The notes: generated by a model not told the origin, from the letters alone. Shown: positions 16,721-26,230, numbered from the stretch's first letter. The stretch is 64,000 nucleotides of DNA from Planctomycetota bacterium (GCA_003389325.1 QQVE01000051.1:62001-126000); one strand, 5' to 3'. Numbers and translations are program-made.

Positions 16721-18001
16721 GTGGATGCTCTGGACGCCTTCAAGTCGATCGGAATGTCGCTCGGGCTGGGCCTGCTGGTGGGTCTGCAGCGCGAGCATGC
16801 CGAGTCGCAAATCGCCGGCATTCGCACTTTCGCGCTGGTCACGCTGCTCGGCACGATCATGGCCATGCTCAGCGAGCCCTACGGCGGGTGGCCTGTCGCC
16901 GCGGGCGCGGTGGGCGTGGCCGTGCTCTTGTTTGTCGCGAACTTGGCCAAGATCGGACGCGGGCTCAGCGAGCCCGGGCTCACGACCGAGGTCGCAGCTC
17001 TGGTGATGTACGGCGTCGGCGCCTACCTCGTGCTCGGCCACGCCGGAGTAGCCGTGTTGGTGGGCGGCATCGTGGCCGTGCTGCTGCAACTCAAACGGCC
17101 CATGCACGCGTTCGTGAGCGGCATGGGCGCCACGGACATCCGCGTCATCATGCAGTTTATCGTGCTGGCGCTGGTCATCCTGCCCGTGTTGCCCAACGAG
17201 AACTACGGCCCGTTCGACGCGCTGAACCCGCACGAAATCTGGCTGATGGTGGTGTTGATCGTGGGGCTGAACATCGCCGGCTACGTGATCTACAAGTTCG
17301 TCGGCACGACCTCCGGGACGGTGCTGGGTGGGCTGCTCGGCGGGCTCGTCTCCAGTACCGCGACCACGGTCAGCTTCGCCCGCCGGGCTCGGCAGGGGCC
17401 GCAGGCCGTCAGCCAGGCCACGCTGGTGATCGCGATCGCATCGGCGGTGGCCATCGGGCGCGTGCTCGTCGAGGTGGCGGTCGTGGCCGCGCCAGACTTT
17501 CAGTACGTTGGGCCCCCGCTGATGGTCATGTTCGCCGTGACGATCCTCGTGGCATTGACCGTCTACTGGATGGGCAACTACGAAAATGTCGAAGTGCAGG
17601 CTCCGAAGAATCCGGCGGAACTGAAGACGGCCCTGGCGTTCGGGGCCATGTAGGCGGTCGTCAAACTGGCGGTCGCTGTCACGCAGCACTACGCCGATGC
17701 GTCGGCGCTCTACTCGGTGGCGGCCGTCTCAGGGCTTACGGACCTCGACGCGATCACGCTCTCTACCGGCCGACTCGTGGCAGAGGATTCGCTGGCCGCC
17801 GACATCGGCTGGCGGATGATCCTCACGGCGGCACTGGTGAACCTGTTGTTTAAGGGCGGCATCGCCGCGGTGCTCGGCAACCGCAGGCTGGCATTGCGCA
17901 CGGGGCTTGTATTCGGCGCATCGATCGCGGGCGGAATCCTGATTCTCTGGCTCTGGCCCGCGCAGCTCGTCAACGACTGGCTCGATGCCGTGTTGCACTA
18001 G
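16721..18001 (+). pseudogene. MgtC/DUF4010 membrane transporter interrupted by an in-frame TAG
   Basis: Two open frames in the same phase (16721-17650 and 17654-17998) are separated by a single TAG codon at 17651-17653. The first encodes 310 residues starting with the MgtC-like GLGLLVGLQREH motif and several membrane helices; the second encodes 115 residues, reading AVVKLAVAV and then SGLTDLDAITLS, the typical C-terminal DUF4010 block. Joined, they give about 426 residues, the normal family length. In homologues, as I recall, the position after FGAL/M is usually tyrosine, so TAC or TAT changed to TAG would explain it by one base. The start is GTG 16721 with GAGGA ahead. It is either a recent nonsense mutation, a sequencing error, or a readthrough site. 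Other genes here end in TAG normally. Confidence 0.85.
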
Positions 18002-18011
18002 CTTGCGGGCA

Positions 18012-18479
18012 TCACGGTTGCGGCGCTCGCGCAACATCCAGCGCGGCGCAGATCTGCTCGACGGCCCGATCGACGGCCGCGGCAACCGCCGGCGACATCG
18101 GACTCCATGCCTGCACGCGGTGCACACCGACTCCCCAGATCCGCACGTGTGCCGGCAATCGGCCGAGTTGTTCGGCCAGTGCCAGCGTGGCAACAAGCGA
18201 CAGGTCGTGACTGCCGGCAAACGGCACCCCAGCGATCTCGGCCGCCGGCCAGACCCACGACCGTACGCAACCCGGGCCGATCTCGCCCGCGACGGCGTCG
18301 CAGACCTCGAGCGACGCGATGCCTTCCAGCCAGTCGAGCAGGTCGGCCGGCTTGCGGGCCCTCCGTACTTCGGCCCGCCCGTCGACGCGCTCGAGCACGG
18401 CGTCGGCGATCTCCCAACCCACCCGATCGTCGCCGTGCGAGCTGCCGATACCGACTACCAGTGTCTGCGACGGTCTCAT
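18012..18479 (-). CDS. [NiFe]-hydrogenase maturation protease
   Basis: A 155-residue endopeptidase of the HycI/HoxW type that trims the C-terminus of the large subunit after nickel insertion. The N-terminal VVGIGSSHGDDRVGW has the conserved acidic residues that sense nickel, EVCDAV follows, and GSHDLSL has the conserved histidine. The ATG overlaps the hydA stop (ATGA), making this the last gene of the hydrogenase operon. Its probable substrate is the short tail of HydA after DPCISCATH. Confidence 0.9.
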   Translation of the reverse strand: MRPSQTLVVGIGSSHGDDRVGWEIADAVLERVDGRAEVRRARKPADLLDWLEGIASLEVCDAVAGEIGPGCVRSWVWPAAEIAGVPFAGSHDLSLVATLALAEQLGRLPAHVRIWGVGVHRVQAWSPMSPAVAAAVDRAVEQICAALDVARAPQP

Positions 18480-19771
18480 TGCCGTTCGACCTTCACGCGC
18501 AGGAAGTGCGTGGCGCAACTGATGCAGGGATCGTACGACCGAACCAGGCGTTCGGCGGCGTCCGCGATCTCGTCATCCGAAGCATCGATCACTGCCGGCA
18601 GGAAGTGCCGCAGGTCGTCTTCGATCTGCCCTTGGTTCTGCGACGTGGGCGGCACAATGTCGGCCGCCGCTACGCGTCCCTCGGCGTCGACGCGGTAGCG
18701 GTGGTACAGCAGCCCGCGCGGGGCTTCGGTGGCCGCGGCTCCGTCGCCCTCGCGATAGTCGTACGGCATACGCGATTGACCACAAGCAGGTGAACCGCGC
18801 AGGATCGACAACGCCTCTTCGTAGGCGTGCACGATTTCGATGCCGCGGGCAACGATGCTCTTGAAAGGGTTGGCACACGACCGTTCCAACAGGTCGTCGG
18901 CGAGTTGACGCGCTTCCGACATTAGCTGTCGGCGATTGAGTTGGACGCGGGCCAGCGGCCCGACGAGGTAGGTCGCGCCGGTTTCGATTCGCACTGCCTG
19001 CAAAGCGGTGGAGTGGGGAACCTGCTGCTCCCGAAAATGCTCCGCGAACTGTGCCGCATCGATGGCGAGTCCGTCGCTGGTGCAAATGTTCCCTTCGCAC
19101 ATCGCATACTCGTCGGGGTGCGAGAGCGCCACGAAGTCGTAGGGGCGCTCGAAAGTCGGGAAATCGAAATCCGAGACCCAACGCGTGACGTTGATGGCGG
19201 CCTGCAGTCCCCATTCGAAATCCGGCACGAGCGCTGCCAGTTCGCTCGCGCGCGGCACGCGATAGAATCCGCCCACGGCAACGTTGATCGGATGGACGGC
19301 TCTGCCGCCAAGCACATCAAGCAATTGGCTCCCGTGCTTCTTGAGTCGCAGACCGCGCTGCACCTCGTCGGGAAAGTCGGCCGCCATCGCGAGCCCGCTG
19401 TCGTAGCCGAGAAAATCGGGCACGTGCAGCAGATGGACGTGCAAGGCATGGCTCTCGATCCATTCACCGCAGTACAGCAGTCGGCGTAGCTGCCGTAGCT
19501 CCGGCGAGACCGTCACGCCCAGCGCTCTTTCGAGCGCATGAACCGAACTCATCTGGTAGGCCACCGGACAAATGCCACAGATGCGCGCGGTGATGTCGGG
19601 CACCTCCTCCAATGCCCGGCCGCGCAGCAAGGCCTCGAAGAGCCGCGGCGGTTCGTAGATATTCAGTTCCACCGCCTCGATCTTTCCGTCGCGCACGCGC
19701 AGATTCAACGCTCCCTCGCCTTCGACGCGAGCCAGCGCCTCAACGCGGATCGTGCGGGGAGTCTCGCTCAT
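18476..19771 (-). CDS. hydA: Group 3b [NiFe]-hydrogenase large (alpha) subunit
   Basis: A 431-residue catalytic subunit that holds the NiFe(CN)2CO centre. The four metal-binding cysteines are visible as [10 protein letters not shown] near residue 65 and [10 protein letters not shown] near the C-terminus. Only nine residues (FLRVKVERQ) follow the histidine where the maturation protease should cut. Gene order hydB-hydG-hydD-hydA and the partner subunits point to the cytoplasmic, bidirectional NADP-linked group 3b (sulfhydrogenase) type. It overlaps hydD by ATGA. The accessory hyp genes needed for the metal centre are not in this window. Confidence 0.95.
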   Translation of the reverse strand: MSETPRTIRVEALARVEGEGALNLRVRDGKIEAVELNIYEPPRLFEALLRGRALEEVPDITARICGICPVAYQMSSVHALERALGVTVSPELRQLRRLLYCGEWIESHALHVHLLHVPDFLGYDSGLAMAADFPDEVQRGLRLKKHGSQLLDVLGGRAVHPINVAVGGFYRVPRASELAALVPDFEWGLQAAINVTRWVSDFDFPTFERPYDFVALSHPDEYAMCEGNICTSDGLAIDAAQFAEHFREQQVPHSTALQAVRIETGATYLVGPLARVQLNRRQLMSEARQLADDLLERSCANPFKSIVARGIEIVHAYEEALSILRGSPACGQSRMPYDYREGDGAAATEAPRGLLYHRYRVDAEGRVAAADIVPPTSQNQGQIEDDLRHFLPAVIDASDDEIADAAERLVRSYDPCISCATHFLRVKVERQ

Positions 19772-20568
19772 GACGAAGACTCCTCCGCCCCGCCGCCGGA
19801 TGCCAGACGGTCGCTCGCCTGGCGAAACTCACGGGCATACCCGTTGAAGCTTCCGCGCAAACCAGCCACCAGGGCCTCGCGGGGGACGCCGGTGGCTTCG
19901 TACTGGGCGGCAAGGCTATCGACGTTCGGTTGGTGAGACGGACCATAGCACCCGTAGCAGGCCCGATCGTAGCTTGGGCAGATCGCCCCGCAGCCGGCCT
20001 GCGTGACCGGCCCCAGGCATGCGGCGCCCTGGGCCACCGCAATGCACACGGTGCCGCGCCGCTTGCACTCCAGGCACACGCTGTGCACCGGCGTCCGCGG
20101 CCGCCGCCCGGCCAGGAAGGCCACTAGAACTTCGAGCAATTGCTCCTTGTTAATCGGACAGCCACGCAGCTCGAAGTCGACCGGTACGTGCTCGGCAATC
20201 GCAGTGCTTCGGTCGAGCGTGGCGATGTAGGACGGTTCAGCGTAGACGGCCCGCATGAACTCTTCGGAGTCGGCCCAGTTTCGCAAGGCCTGGATACCGC
20301 CGGCCGTGGCGCAGGCGCCGATCGTGATCAGGAACTTGCTGTCGCGGCGGACCTGGCGAATGCGCTGCACGTCGTCGGGCGTCGTGATCGAGCCTTCGAC
20401 CAGGGCGACGTCGTAGGGACCGGGCTCGACGCGGCTGCTGGCTTCCAAGAAAAACGCGATGTCCACTCTTGCCGCCAGCGCCACCAGCTCGTCCTCCAGT
20501 GAAAGCAAGGAGAGTTGGCAGCCGTCGCACGAGGCAAACTTGAAGACGGCCAGGCGTGGCTTGTGCAT
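19768..20568 (-). CDS. hydD: Group 3b [NiFe]-hydrogenase small (delta) subunit
   Basis: A 266-residue iron-sulfur subunit. Motifs: [10 protein letters not shown] at residues 13-22, [23 protein letters not shown], and a C-terminal cysteine-rich segment ([11 protein letters not shown], then [18 protein letters not shown]). These are the ligands for the proximal and further 4Fe-4S clusters. There is no Tat signal, so it is cytoplasmic as expected for group 3b. The ATG follows the hydG stop directly (TAG-ATG) and GAGGGG within the end of hydG serves as ribosome binding site. Confidence 0.95.
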   Translation of the reverse strand: MHKPRLAVFKFASCDGCQLSLLSLEDELVALAARVDIAFFLEASSRVEPGPYDVALVEGSITTPDDVQRIRQVRRDSKFLITIGACATAGGIQALRNWADSEEFMRAVYAEPSYIATLDRSTAIAEHVPVDFELRGCPINKEQLLEVLVAFLAGRRPRTPVHSVCLECKRRGTVCIAVAQGAACLGPVTQAGCGAICPSYDRACYGCYGPSHQPNVDSLAAQYEATGVPREALVAGLRGSFNGYAREFRQASDRLASGGGAEESSS

Positions 20569-21420
20569 CTAGAGCCCCTCGACGTCGAAATAGGGTTCGA
20601 TCTTGTCGTAGCGGAAAATGGGCCCGTCCTTGCAGACGAACGCCGGCCCGAGTTGGCAGTGGCCGCAAAGTCCCACGGCGCACTGCATGTTGCGCTCGAG
20701 CGATACCCAAATCTGTTCCTTGGCGAGCCCGCGGGCCAGACCGCTGAGCACCGCGTAGCGCATCATCACCTCGGGACCGCAAACCAGCAGCACGGTATTC
20801 TTGGGCACAAGCGGGCGGATGCGATCGAGCAACAGCGGAACCACCCCGACGTTGCCCGTCCAGCCGACGTCGGCACGATCGACCGTCGTCTGCACGTCGA
20901 CGCCGGCGTCAGCCCATCGCGCGTGCTGTTTGGCGTACAGCAGCGTATCGGGGGTGCGCCCGCCATAGAGCAACGTGCAGCGGCCCAATCGTTTCGGCGC
21001 GGCCAACCAGGCATCCAGCACGGGCCGTAGCGGCGCCAGGCCGATGCCGCCGGCCACGACGACCAGGTCGGCGCCGGCGGTCTCTTCGACCGGCCACCAC
21101 GAGCCATACGGACCGCGCAGCCCCAACGAGCCGCCCGGCCCAAGGTCGGCCAGGGCCCGGGTGACGTTGCCGGCCACGCGAATCGTGTGATCCCAGGTCC
21201 CTCCCAGCCCTCCGGCACCGCTGAGGCTGATGGCAATCTCGCCCACTCCCGGCAGATACAGCATGTTGAACTGGCCCGGCCGAAAGCGGAACTGCGCGTG
21301 ACGCTTCGCGTCGCGAAACCGCATGTGGTACGTCGCTACGCCGGCCAATTCGGGCGTCACGCCGGCAATCTCGATGGGCGCGGCCAGCCACGGATTGGCC
21401 ACCGCGGCGCCAGTGCTCAT
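20569..21420 (-). CDS. hydG: Hydrogenase gamma subunit, FAD/NAD(P)-binding oxidoreductase
   Basis: A 283-residue flavoprotein of the ferredoxin-NADP reductase fold, subunit gamma of group 3b hydrogenases. The FAD segment FRPGQFNMLYLPGVGE, the NAD(P) segment VVVAGGIGLAPLRP and a C-terminal 2Fe-2S site (CAVGLCGHC, then VCKDGPIF) are all present. It links the hydrogenase to NAD(P)H. The ATG at 21420 overlaps the hydB stop; the frame open to 21639 is not used. Confidence 0.94.
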   Translation of the reverse strand: MSTGAAVANPWLAAPIEIAGVTPELAGVATYHMRFRDAKRHAQFRFRPGQFNMLYLPGVGEIAISLSGAGGLGGTWDHTIRVAGNVTRALADLGPGGSLGLRGPYGSWWPVEETAGADLVVVAGGIGLAPLRPVLDAWLAAPKRLGRCTLLYGGRTPDTLLYAKQHARWADAGVDVQTTVDRADVGWTGNVGVVPLLLDRIRPLVPKNTVLLVCGPEVMMRYAVLSGLARGLAKEQIWVSLERNMQCAVGLCGHCQLGPAFVCKDGPIFRYDKIEPYFDVEGL

Positions 21421-22547
21421 GGTGCGGTCTCCCGGATGGCAGCCACTTCCTCGGTCAAGTCGATGCCCACCGGACACCACGTGATGCAACGCCCGCAGCC
21501 CACGCAGCCTGAGACGTCGAACTGGTCGATCCACGAAGCCAGTTTGTGGGTGAGCCATTGGCGATAGCGCGAGCGAATCTGGTCGCGCACGACCGCGCCG
21601 TTCATGTAGCTGAAGTCCCAGTTGAAACACGTGTCCCACTCGCGGACGCGTTCGACGTGATCGCCCTGCAAGTCAGCAACATCTTTCACCGAGTTGCAGA
21701 AACAGGTCGGGCAGACCATGGTGCAGTTGGTGCACGACAAGCACCGCGTGGCGACTTCGTTCCAGCGCTCGTGTTCCAGGTTGTTCAGCAACAAGTCGCG
21801 GATGTCGGTCGTGTCGAGATGCTTGCTGATCTGTTCGACGGCCTGCTGCCGCGCTGAGTCAGCCCGCGCGAGCGTATCTTTCGCGGCCGCAGTATTTGGC
21901 AATTGGGCGGCGATTCGCGCACCTCGCTCGCTGCCGACCTCGAGCGTGAAACCGTCGGGCAGTTCCGTCATCGCCAGATCGAACCCTCCGGTGCAGCGCG
22001 GGCCCGTATCCATCGACGTACAAAAGCAGGTGCTGGCCGCCTGCGTGCAATTCACCGCGACGATGAACGCCCGCTCGCGCCGCGCGCGGTAGATCGGATC
22101 GACATAGTCGTCGCCAAGAAACGTGCGGTCCTGCACGGCCAATGCCGCCAGCTCACACGCGCGTGCGCCGAGAAAAGCAAACGCCGGCTCGTCGCGTTCG
22201 ACGCCGCTCATGTGCCAACCATCGGCACGGCGATCGGCCACGGCCACGGTGGCCCGGGGCGGAAACAGGTATTGCTTCCAGGAATGCGGACCGACGACGT
22301 AGCCGAAGTAAGCCTCGTCGTCGCGGCGCTTGAGCCGATACGAGCCGCCGGATTGCTCGTCGGTCCAGCCGCGGGGCAGGTCGTCGACCGAGCGGATCTC
22401 GTCGTAGACGATCGCGGCCTGGGCTACCGTGGGGCCAATCACGCGGTATCCCTCTTGCCAGAGAACGTCCACGAGCGTCTGCAAGTCGGCCCGAGCAAGC
22501 CACAGGGTGGGGCCATCGCGTTGGGGCCGCTTGGCGGCTGCCGTCAT
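21417..22547 (-). CDS. hydB: Hydrogenase beta subunit, 4Fe-4S protein
   Basis: A 376-residue iron-sulfur protein. The C-terminal third has CLSCTNCTMVCPTCFC and then CVGCGRCITWCPVGID, giving two 4Fe-4S clusters typical of HydB/anaerobic sulfite reductase A-type subunits. An N-terminal domain includes AFLGARACELAAL and a small CFCTSM cluster. It carries electrons between the hydrogenase and HydG. The ATG at 22547 has AGGGAG about 10 bases ahead; the frame open to 22610 is rejected because it overlaps the upstream gene. Confidence 0.93.
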   Translation of the reverse strand: MTAAAKRPQRDGPTLWLARADLQTLVDVLWQEGYRVIGPTVAQAAIVYDEIRSVDDLPRGWTDEQSGGSYRLKRRDDEAYFGYVVGPHSWKQYLFPPRATVAVADRRADGWHMSGVERDEPAFAFLGARACELAALAVQDRTFLGDDYVDPIYRARRERAFIVAVNCTQAASTCFCTSMDTGPRCTGGFDLAMTELPDGFTLEVGSERGARIAAQLPNTAAAKDTLARADSARQQAVEQISKHLDTTDIRDLLLNNLEHERWNEVATRCLSCTNCTMVCPTCFCNSVKDVADLQGDHVERVREWDTCFNWDFSYMNGAVVRDQIRSRYRQWLTHKLASWIDQFDVSGCVGCGRCITWCPVGIDLTEEVAAIRETAP

Positions 22548-22569
22548 CGAGTAACTCCCTACCGTGCTG

Positions 22570-23061
22570 TCAGTCGGGACCCTGCGGAATCGCCGGCGGC
22601 GTGTCGGCAAAAAGGTCGAGCAATTGCAGCCGCGTGGCCACCAGCCGATGGGCCAGTGCCATCGCTACCTGCCGCATCAGGTGATAGCCGAAGGTGGGGT
22701 CCGTTTCGCATAGCGCCTGAGCATCGGCGGCCGAAATGGCCACGACCTGCGTATCGTCCAAGGCCACGGCCGATGTGGTCATGCGCCCGCCGCCCAACAA
22801 GGCCGACCAGGCAACCATGTCGCCCGGGCCTAACGACAGGATCCGCACCTCGCCCCGCCCGGGCACGTGCATGTCGAGGGCCACGCGTCCGACGGCGACC
22901 ACCATCAACACGTCGTTCTGCATTCCCTCGCGGAACAGGACCGAACCGGCGGCATAGCCTTCGAGTTTGGAAGCAGCGGCCACGCGCTGGAGCACTTCAT
23001 CGGGCAGCGACTCGGAGAAGCGGAGCTTTGCCAGCACATCGGCCAAGACCTTCGAGTCCAC
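22570..23061 (-). CDS. Cyclic-nucleotide-binding domain protein linked to hydrogenase
   Basis: A 163-residue protein made almost entirely of one cNMP/CRP-type beta-roll (GSVLFREGMQNDVLMVVAVG, then SLGPGDMVAWSALLGG) and a following helix (VAMALAHRLVATR). It ends shortly after, so the DNA-binding helix-turn-helix of Crp/Fnr regulators is absent. It starts with GTG behind GGAGG, 22 bp upstream of hydB, and is probably the first gene of the operon. Similar proteins often sit next to group 3b hydrogenases. It may bind a nucleotide and regulate the enzyme directly; this is inference. Confidence 0.9.
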   Translation of the reverse strand: MDSKVLADVLAKLRFSESLPDEVLQRVAAASKLEGYAAGSVLFREGMQNDVLMVVAVGRVALDMHVPGRGEVRILSLGPGDMVAWSALLGGGRMTTSAVALDDTQVVAISAADAQALCETDPTFGYHLMRQVAMALAHRLVATRLQLLDLFADTPPAIPQGPD

Positions 23062-23146
23062 GCGGTGCCTCCGCAGCTAGAATTCCCGCGGCGCAGTGCG
23101 ACCGCCTGTCGCTCGGATCGCCGCTGCGCCCGGCCTCGTCGACGAG

Positions 23147-23220
23147 TATCCGCGACTGGACTCGAACCAGTAACCTTCGGCTTCGGAGGCCGACGCTCTA
23201 TCCAATTGAGCTACGCGGAC
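23147..23220 (-). tRNA. tRNA-Arg (anticodon CCG)
   Basis: Read on the minus strand the 74 nt fold into a full cloverleaf: acceptor GTCCGCG/CGCGGAT with one G-T pair, D-stem GCTC/GAGC, anticodon stem TCGGC/GCCGA with loop CTCCGAA (anticodon CCG, decoding CGG), T-stem ACTGG/CCAGT with loop TTCGAGT, and discriminator A. CCA is not encoded. It lies 85 bp upstream of the hydrogenase operon on the same strand. Confidence 0.97.
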
Positions 23221-23310
23221 GAAGTGCTTTCAGTATACCGACTTGGGGGGAGGACGAAAGGGTCCGCGCCGCCGGCCAAAAGAACGGGGCCTCATCGACC
23301 CTACCGTGCG

Positions 23311-24060
23311 TCATCGCCGGTCGTCCGTCACACGCGCCCCCCAGTAGACCGTCACCGGCGAACCATCGGCATAGAAGGCCGAGGAGGGCGGGTTGCCCAG
23401 CGCCTCGGCGAAGCGCTCGCCGTACAACTTGGCGGGATCGCCTTCGAAGCGAGCCTGGTGCGCCGGCCAGAGCTTCCAGCGGGGATGGTCGACGCGGTAC
23501 TCGATCGTCGGCCGGTCGCCGCCGCCGGAGTAACCCCAGTAGTGCTCGATGACGAACTCCTCGAGCGTTCCAGGTGCCGCGGTGGCCGCCACTCCTCCGG
23601 CCGTAAGCGCGATGCTGTAGTCGGTCCGGTCGAAACGCCAGCCGTATGCCAACGCATGCCGCGCCCGCGGATCGCCGTTGGGACTCTCGACGTGGTGCGA
23701 CATGGGCACCGTGAGGTAGTTCTCGCCGTAGAGGGTGCGCGCGGCCCAATTCACTAACGGCCGAGGCGCCATTTCGCGGATGAACACGACGCCGCGCCGC
23801 CAGCCTCCAGCGGCTTTACGACGCACGTAGAACCGCAGGTTGACTTCCTCGAAGTTCCGATGAAACAGAATAGGCAAACCGCACACGCGCAGGTCTTGAA
23901 ACTGAAAACCCACCAGGCTCACGAGCGTCCGCCCCTGCCACTGATCCAACTCCGTTCCTTTCGGCACATAGGAGGCAAGCGCGCTGTGTTCAATGTCGAA
24001 ATTCAGCACTACCAGGTGGCGCCAGGCAGCGGTCAAAAACGGTAGCTTGCGCAGTCGCAT
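23311..24060 (-). CDS. DUF2071 (YqjF-like) protein
   Basis: A 249-residue cytoplasmic protein of the DUF2071/YqjF family. Features are the N-terminal RHLVVLNFDIEHSALASYVPKG, VSLVGFQFQDLRVCGLP and EVNLRFYVRR, then GVVFIREMAPRP. Members resemble acetoacetate decarboxylase folds, but the function is not established. AGGGAGGTG lies 8 bases ahead of the ATG. Confidence 0.9.
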   Translation of the reverse strand: MRLRKLPFLTAAWRHLVVLNFDIEHSALASYVPKGTELDQWQGRTLVSLVGFQFQDLRVCGLPILFHRNFEEVNLRFYVRRKAAGGWRRGVVFIREMAPRPLVNWAARTLYGENYLTVPMSHHVESPNGDPRARHALAYGWRFDRTDYSIALTAGGVAATAAPGTLEEFVIEHYWGYSGGGDRPTIEYRVDHPRWKLWPAHQARFEGDPAKLYGERFAEALGNPPSSAFYADGSPVTVYWGARVTDDRR

Positions 24061-24159
24061 GGTGCGGACACCTCCCTGCAGGTCGCAGTCCCATTCGCGT
24101 GAGACTACCTTTCCCAGACCCCAACCGCACTGCTTCCGGTGGCTTCACCCGGAATAGCC

Positions 24160-25116
24160 TTAAACATCGGCCGGCGCCGGCTCCAGTAATTCCTCTTCTG
24201 CCGGGGTAGGCGTCTGGCGCAGCATCCGCAACGAGTCGAGCGAATAGATGGCCACGGCCGTCCAGATCAGCGACAGCGAAACGACCTTCGCCGTGGACAG
24301 CGGTTCGCCGAACAAGAACACGGCCAGCAGAAACTGGATCGTGGGTGCCAGGTACTGCAGAAACCCCAGCGTCGCGAACCGCAACCGCCGGGCCGCCGCA
24401 GCGAACAACAGCAGCGGCACGCACGTCACCAGCCCGCTGGCCATCAGCTTGGCACACATCGCCGGGTCGCTGAACCGAAACGCCGAGATATCGACGGCCT
24501 GCAAATAGAGCACGAACCCGAAAGCAAAAGGCACCAGCAGCAGCGTCTCGACAAACAGCCCGAGCAATCCGTCGACGGCCACCTGCTTTCGCAGCAGGCC
24601 GTAGAAAGCGAACGACAGTGCCAGCGACACGGCGATCCAGGGCACGCCCAACACGGCCACGCCCACGCAGGCCAAAGCCACACTGGCCATCTGCCAGCGC
24701 CGCAGATGCTCTTTCAAGATCAGCACGCCCAGCACGACGTTGACCAGCGGGTTGAGGAAGTACCCCATGCTGGCCTCGACCACCTGGTTGGTCGACACGG
24801 CGTAGATGTAGACGAACCAGTTGAATGCCAGCAGCAGCGTGCTGGTGCCCAGCGCCGCCATGATCGGCCGCGACCGCAAGGCCGGACCTATTTCGCGCCA
24901 TCGCCCTACGAGCGTGATGATGCCGGCCAGCAGCACAAACGACCAGACGATGCGCTGGGCCACCACCTCGCGCGGCGCCACGGCCGAAACGGTCTTGAAA
25001 TATAGCGGCACCAGGCCCCACAGCCCGTACGACAGCACGCCATAGATCACGCCCTGCCGCGGATGTTGCGACTGGGCACGAGTGACGAAGCGTGAATCGG
25101 CGAGGCGGCGTAGCAT
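24160..25116 (-). CDS. rarD: EamA-family transporter, RarD type
   Basis: A 318-residue inner-membrane protein with ten predicted helices in two EamA repeats. The start GVIYGVLSYGLWGLVPLYFK followed by EVVAQRIVWSF is the RarD signature; NWFVYIYAVSTNQVVEASMGYFLNPL is also typical. RarD proteins are drug/metabolite transporters whose substrate is not known with certainty. ATG 25116 is chosen; a GTG at 25167 would add 17 residues. No clear ribosome binding site precedes either. Confidence 0.9.
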   Translation of the reverse strand: MLRRLADSRFVTRAQSQHPRQGVIYGVLSYGLWGLVPLYFKTVSAVAPREVVAQRIVWSFVLLAGIITLVGRWREIGPALRSRPIMAALGTSTLLLAFNWFVYIYAVSTNQVVEASMGYFLNPLVNVVLGVLILKEHLRRWQMASVALACVGVAVLGVPWIAVSLALSFAFYGLLRKQVAVDGLLGLFVETLLLVPFAFGFVLYLQAVDISAFRFSDPAMCAKLMASGLVTCVPLLLFAAAARRLRFATLGFLQYLAPTIQFLLAVFLFGEPLSTAKVVSLSLIWTAVAIYSLDSLRMLRQTPTPAEEELLEPAPADV

Positions 25117-25263
25117 CGGGAAAGCTGGATAAAGCAGTTGGCGATCTCGTTGGCGAGACAGACACACGCCAGCCAGGCGAAGTTCATCGCTGCCTCGAAC
25201 CGTTGATCATAGGCCGGTAGCGCTCGGTTGAAAACCGATGCCAGCTTTGCTCGACAGACACGG

Positions 25264-26100
25264 CTAGTTCTCCGCTGGCACGGTTTCGCGTTCCACGGGC
25301 ATCTCCTGCCAAGGCGGCTGGTCGTTCTCCCATTCGCCCTTGGCCTCGTGCTCGAGTTCGACGTACTTGTTTGCCAGATCGCGCACCGCGTCGTCGCTCT
25401 TGTCGACTTGGAGGTTGAGCCAGTCGCCGTCCACCTCCGGCTTGTCGACCACGATGCCTGCGGCCAGGCGCCCGCGATGGTCGCCGCCTTTGCGGTCGCC
25501 GGCTACGAGCGCCGCCATCAATCGATCTGCGAGCGTGCCTTCGGTCGTTTCGTAGGCGGCTGCCATGGCGGTGACGACGTCGCGCCCTACGAGCGTGTTG
25601 CCTTGGCAGGCATAGAACCGTCCGCTCATCCCGCCCCACCACAGGCTGCGCTCGGGTGCCGCGATTGGATTGAGCTGCGCCGTGCGGCCGCGGTGATCGA
25701 TGATGGCCAACTGGCGCGTGTCGGCCCGCGGATCGTCGCGCGTCAGCTCGAACAGAATCTCCGACGGCGGCTTTCCCTCGGCCAGCATCTCGAGCGTACG
25801 GGGGCCGAAGTCGGGGTTGTGGTAATGCTGCGTGCAAAACGCCCCCACGCCGCCGCGCACGTACGGTACCACTTCGCCCACGGCCGGATACTTGCTGGCC
25901 ACGGCCGCGCCGCAAACGCCCGACTCGGGATCGACCGCCACGATCGAGAATGTGGCGATGACGGACTGGCGGTCCCCTCGCCGATCGTGCGTCACTTCCG
26001 CGAGGTTCGGCTCGTTTGCCGTCGGAGCACATCCCACGACGATGCACGACAACAGGACGCAAAGCGCGAGCAGGGAAGGTGTGATTCGCCAAGCGAACAT
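25264..26100 (-). CDS. DUF1028 family lipoprotein
   Basis: A 278-residue protein with a lipobox (IVVGC, Cys at residue 24) and a DUF1028 domain: TFSIVAVDPESGVCGAAVASK, GGVGAFCTQHYHNPDFG and NTLVGRDVVTAMA. DUF1028 belongs to the Ntn-hydrolase-like proteins; the usual N-terminal TFSIVA is internal here, behind the lipoprotein leader and a linker of about 20 residues. The C-terminal 50 residues are charged. A catabolic hydrolase role is suspected but not shown. Confidence 0.88.
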   Translation of the reverse strand: MFAWRITPSLLALCVLLSCIVVGCAPTANEPNLAEVTHDRRGDRQSVIATFSIVAVDPESGVCGAAVASKYPAVGEVVPYVRGGVGAFCTQHYHNPDFGPRTLEMLAEGKPPSEILFELTRDDPRADTRQLAIIDHRGRTAQLNPIAAPERSLWWGGMSGRFYACQGNTLVGRDVVTAMAAAYETTEGTLADRLMAALVAGDRKGGDHRGRLAAGIVVDKPEVDGDWLNLQVDKSDDAVRDLANKYVELEHEAKGEWENDQPPWQEMPVERETVPAEN

Positions 26101-26230
26101 GGATCAGCTCTCACGTTTTCCGCGGATGGCCGAAGGGCGTCCGGAGACTCCAAAACCGCTCGGCCGTCTGCTAAGGTAGTGGTTTAGCGTACCGCCAGGT
26201 AGGGCCTCTCCTCGAACCAGGAAGAATCCC

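Noticed and set aside
17651-17653. TAG read as pyrrolysine or a general sense codon
   Set aside because: Several genes here (for example the DUF1501, hydG and ykgJ genes) end in TAG, and no pyl genes are seen.
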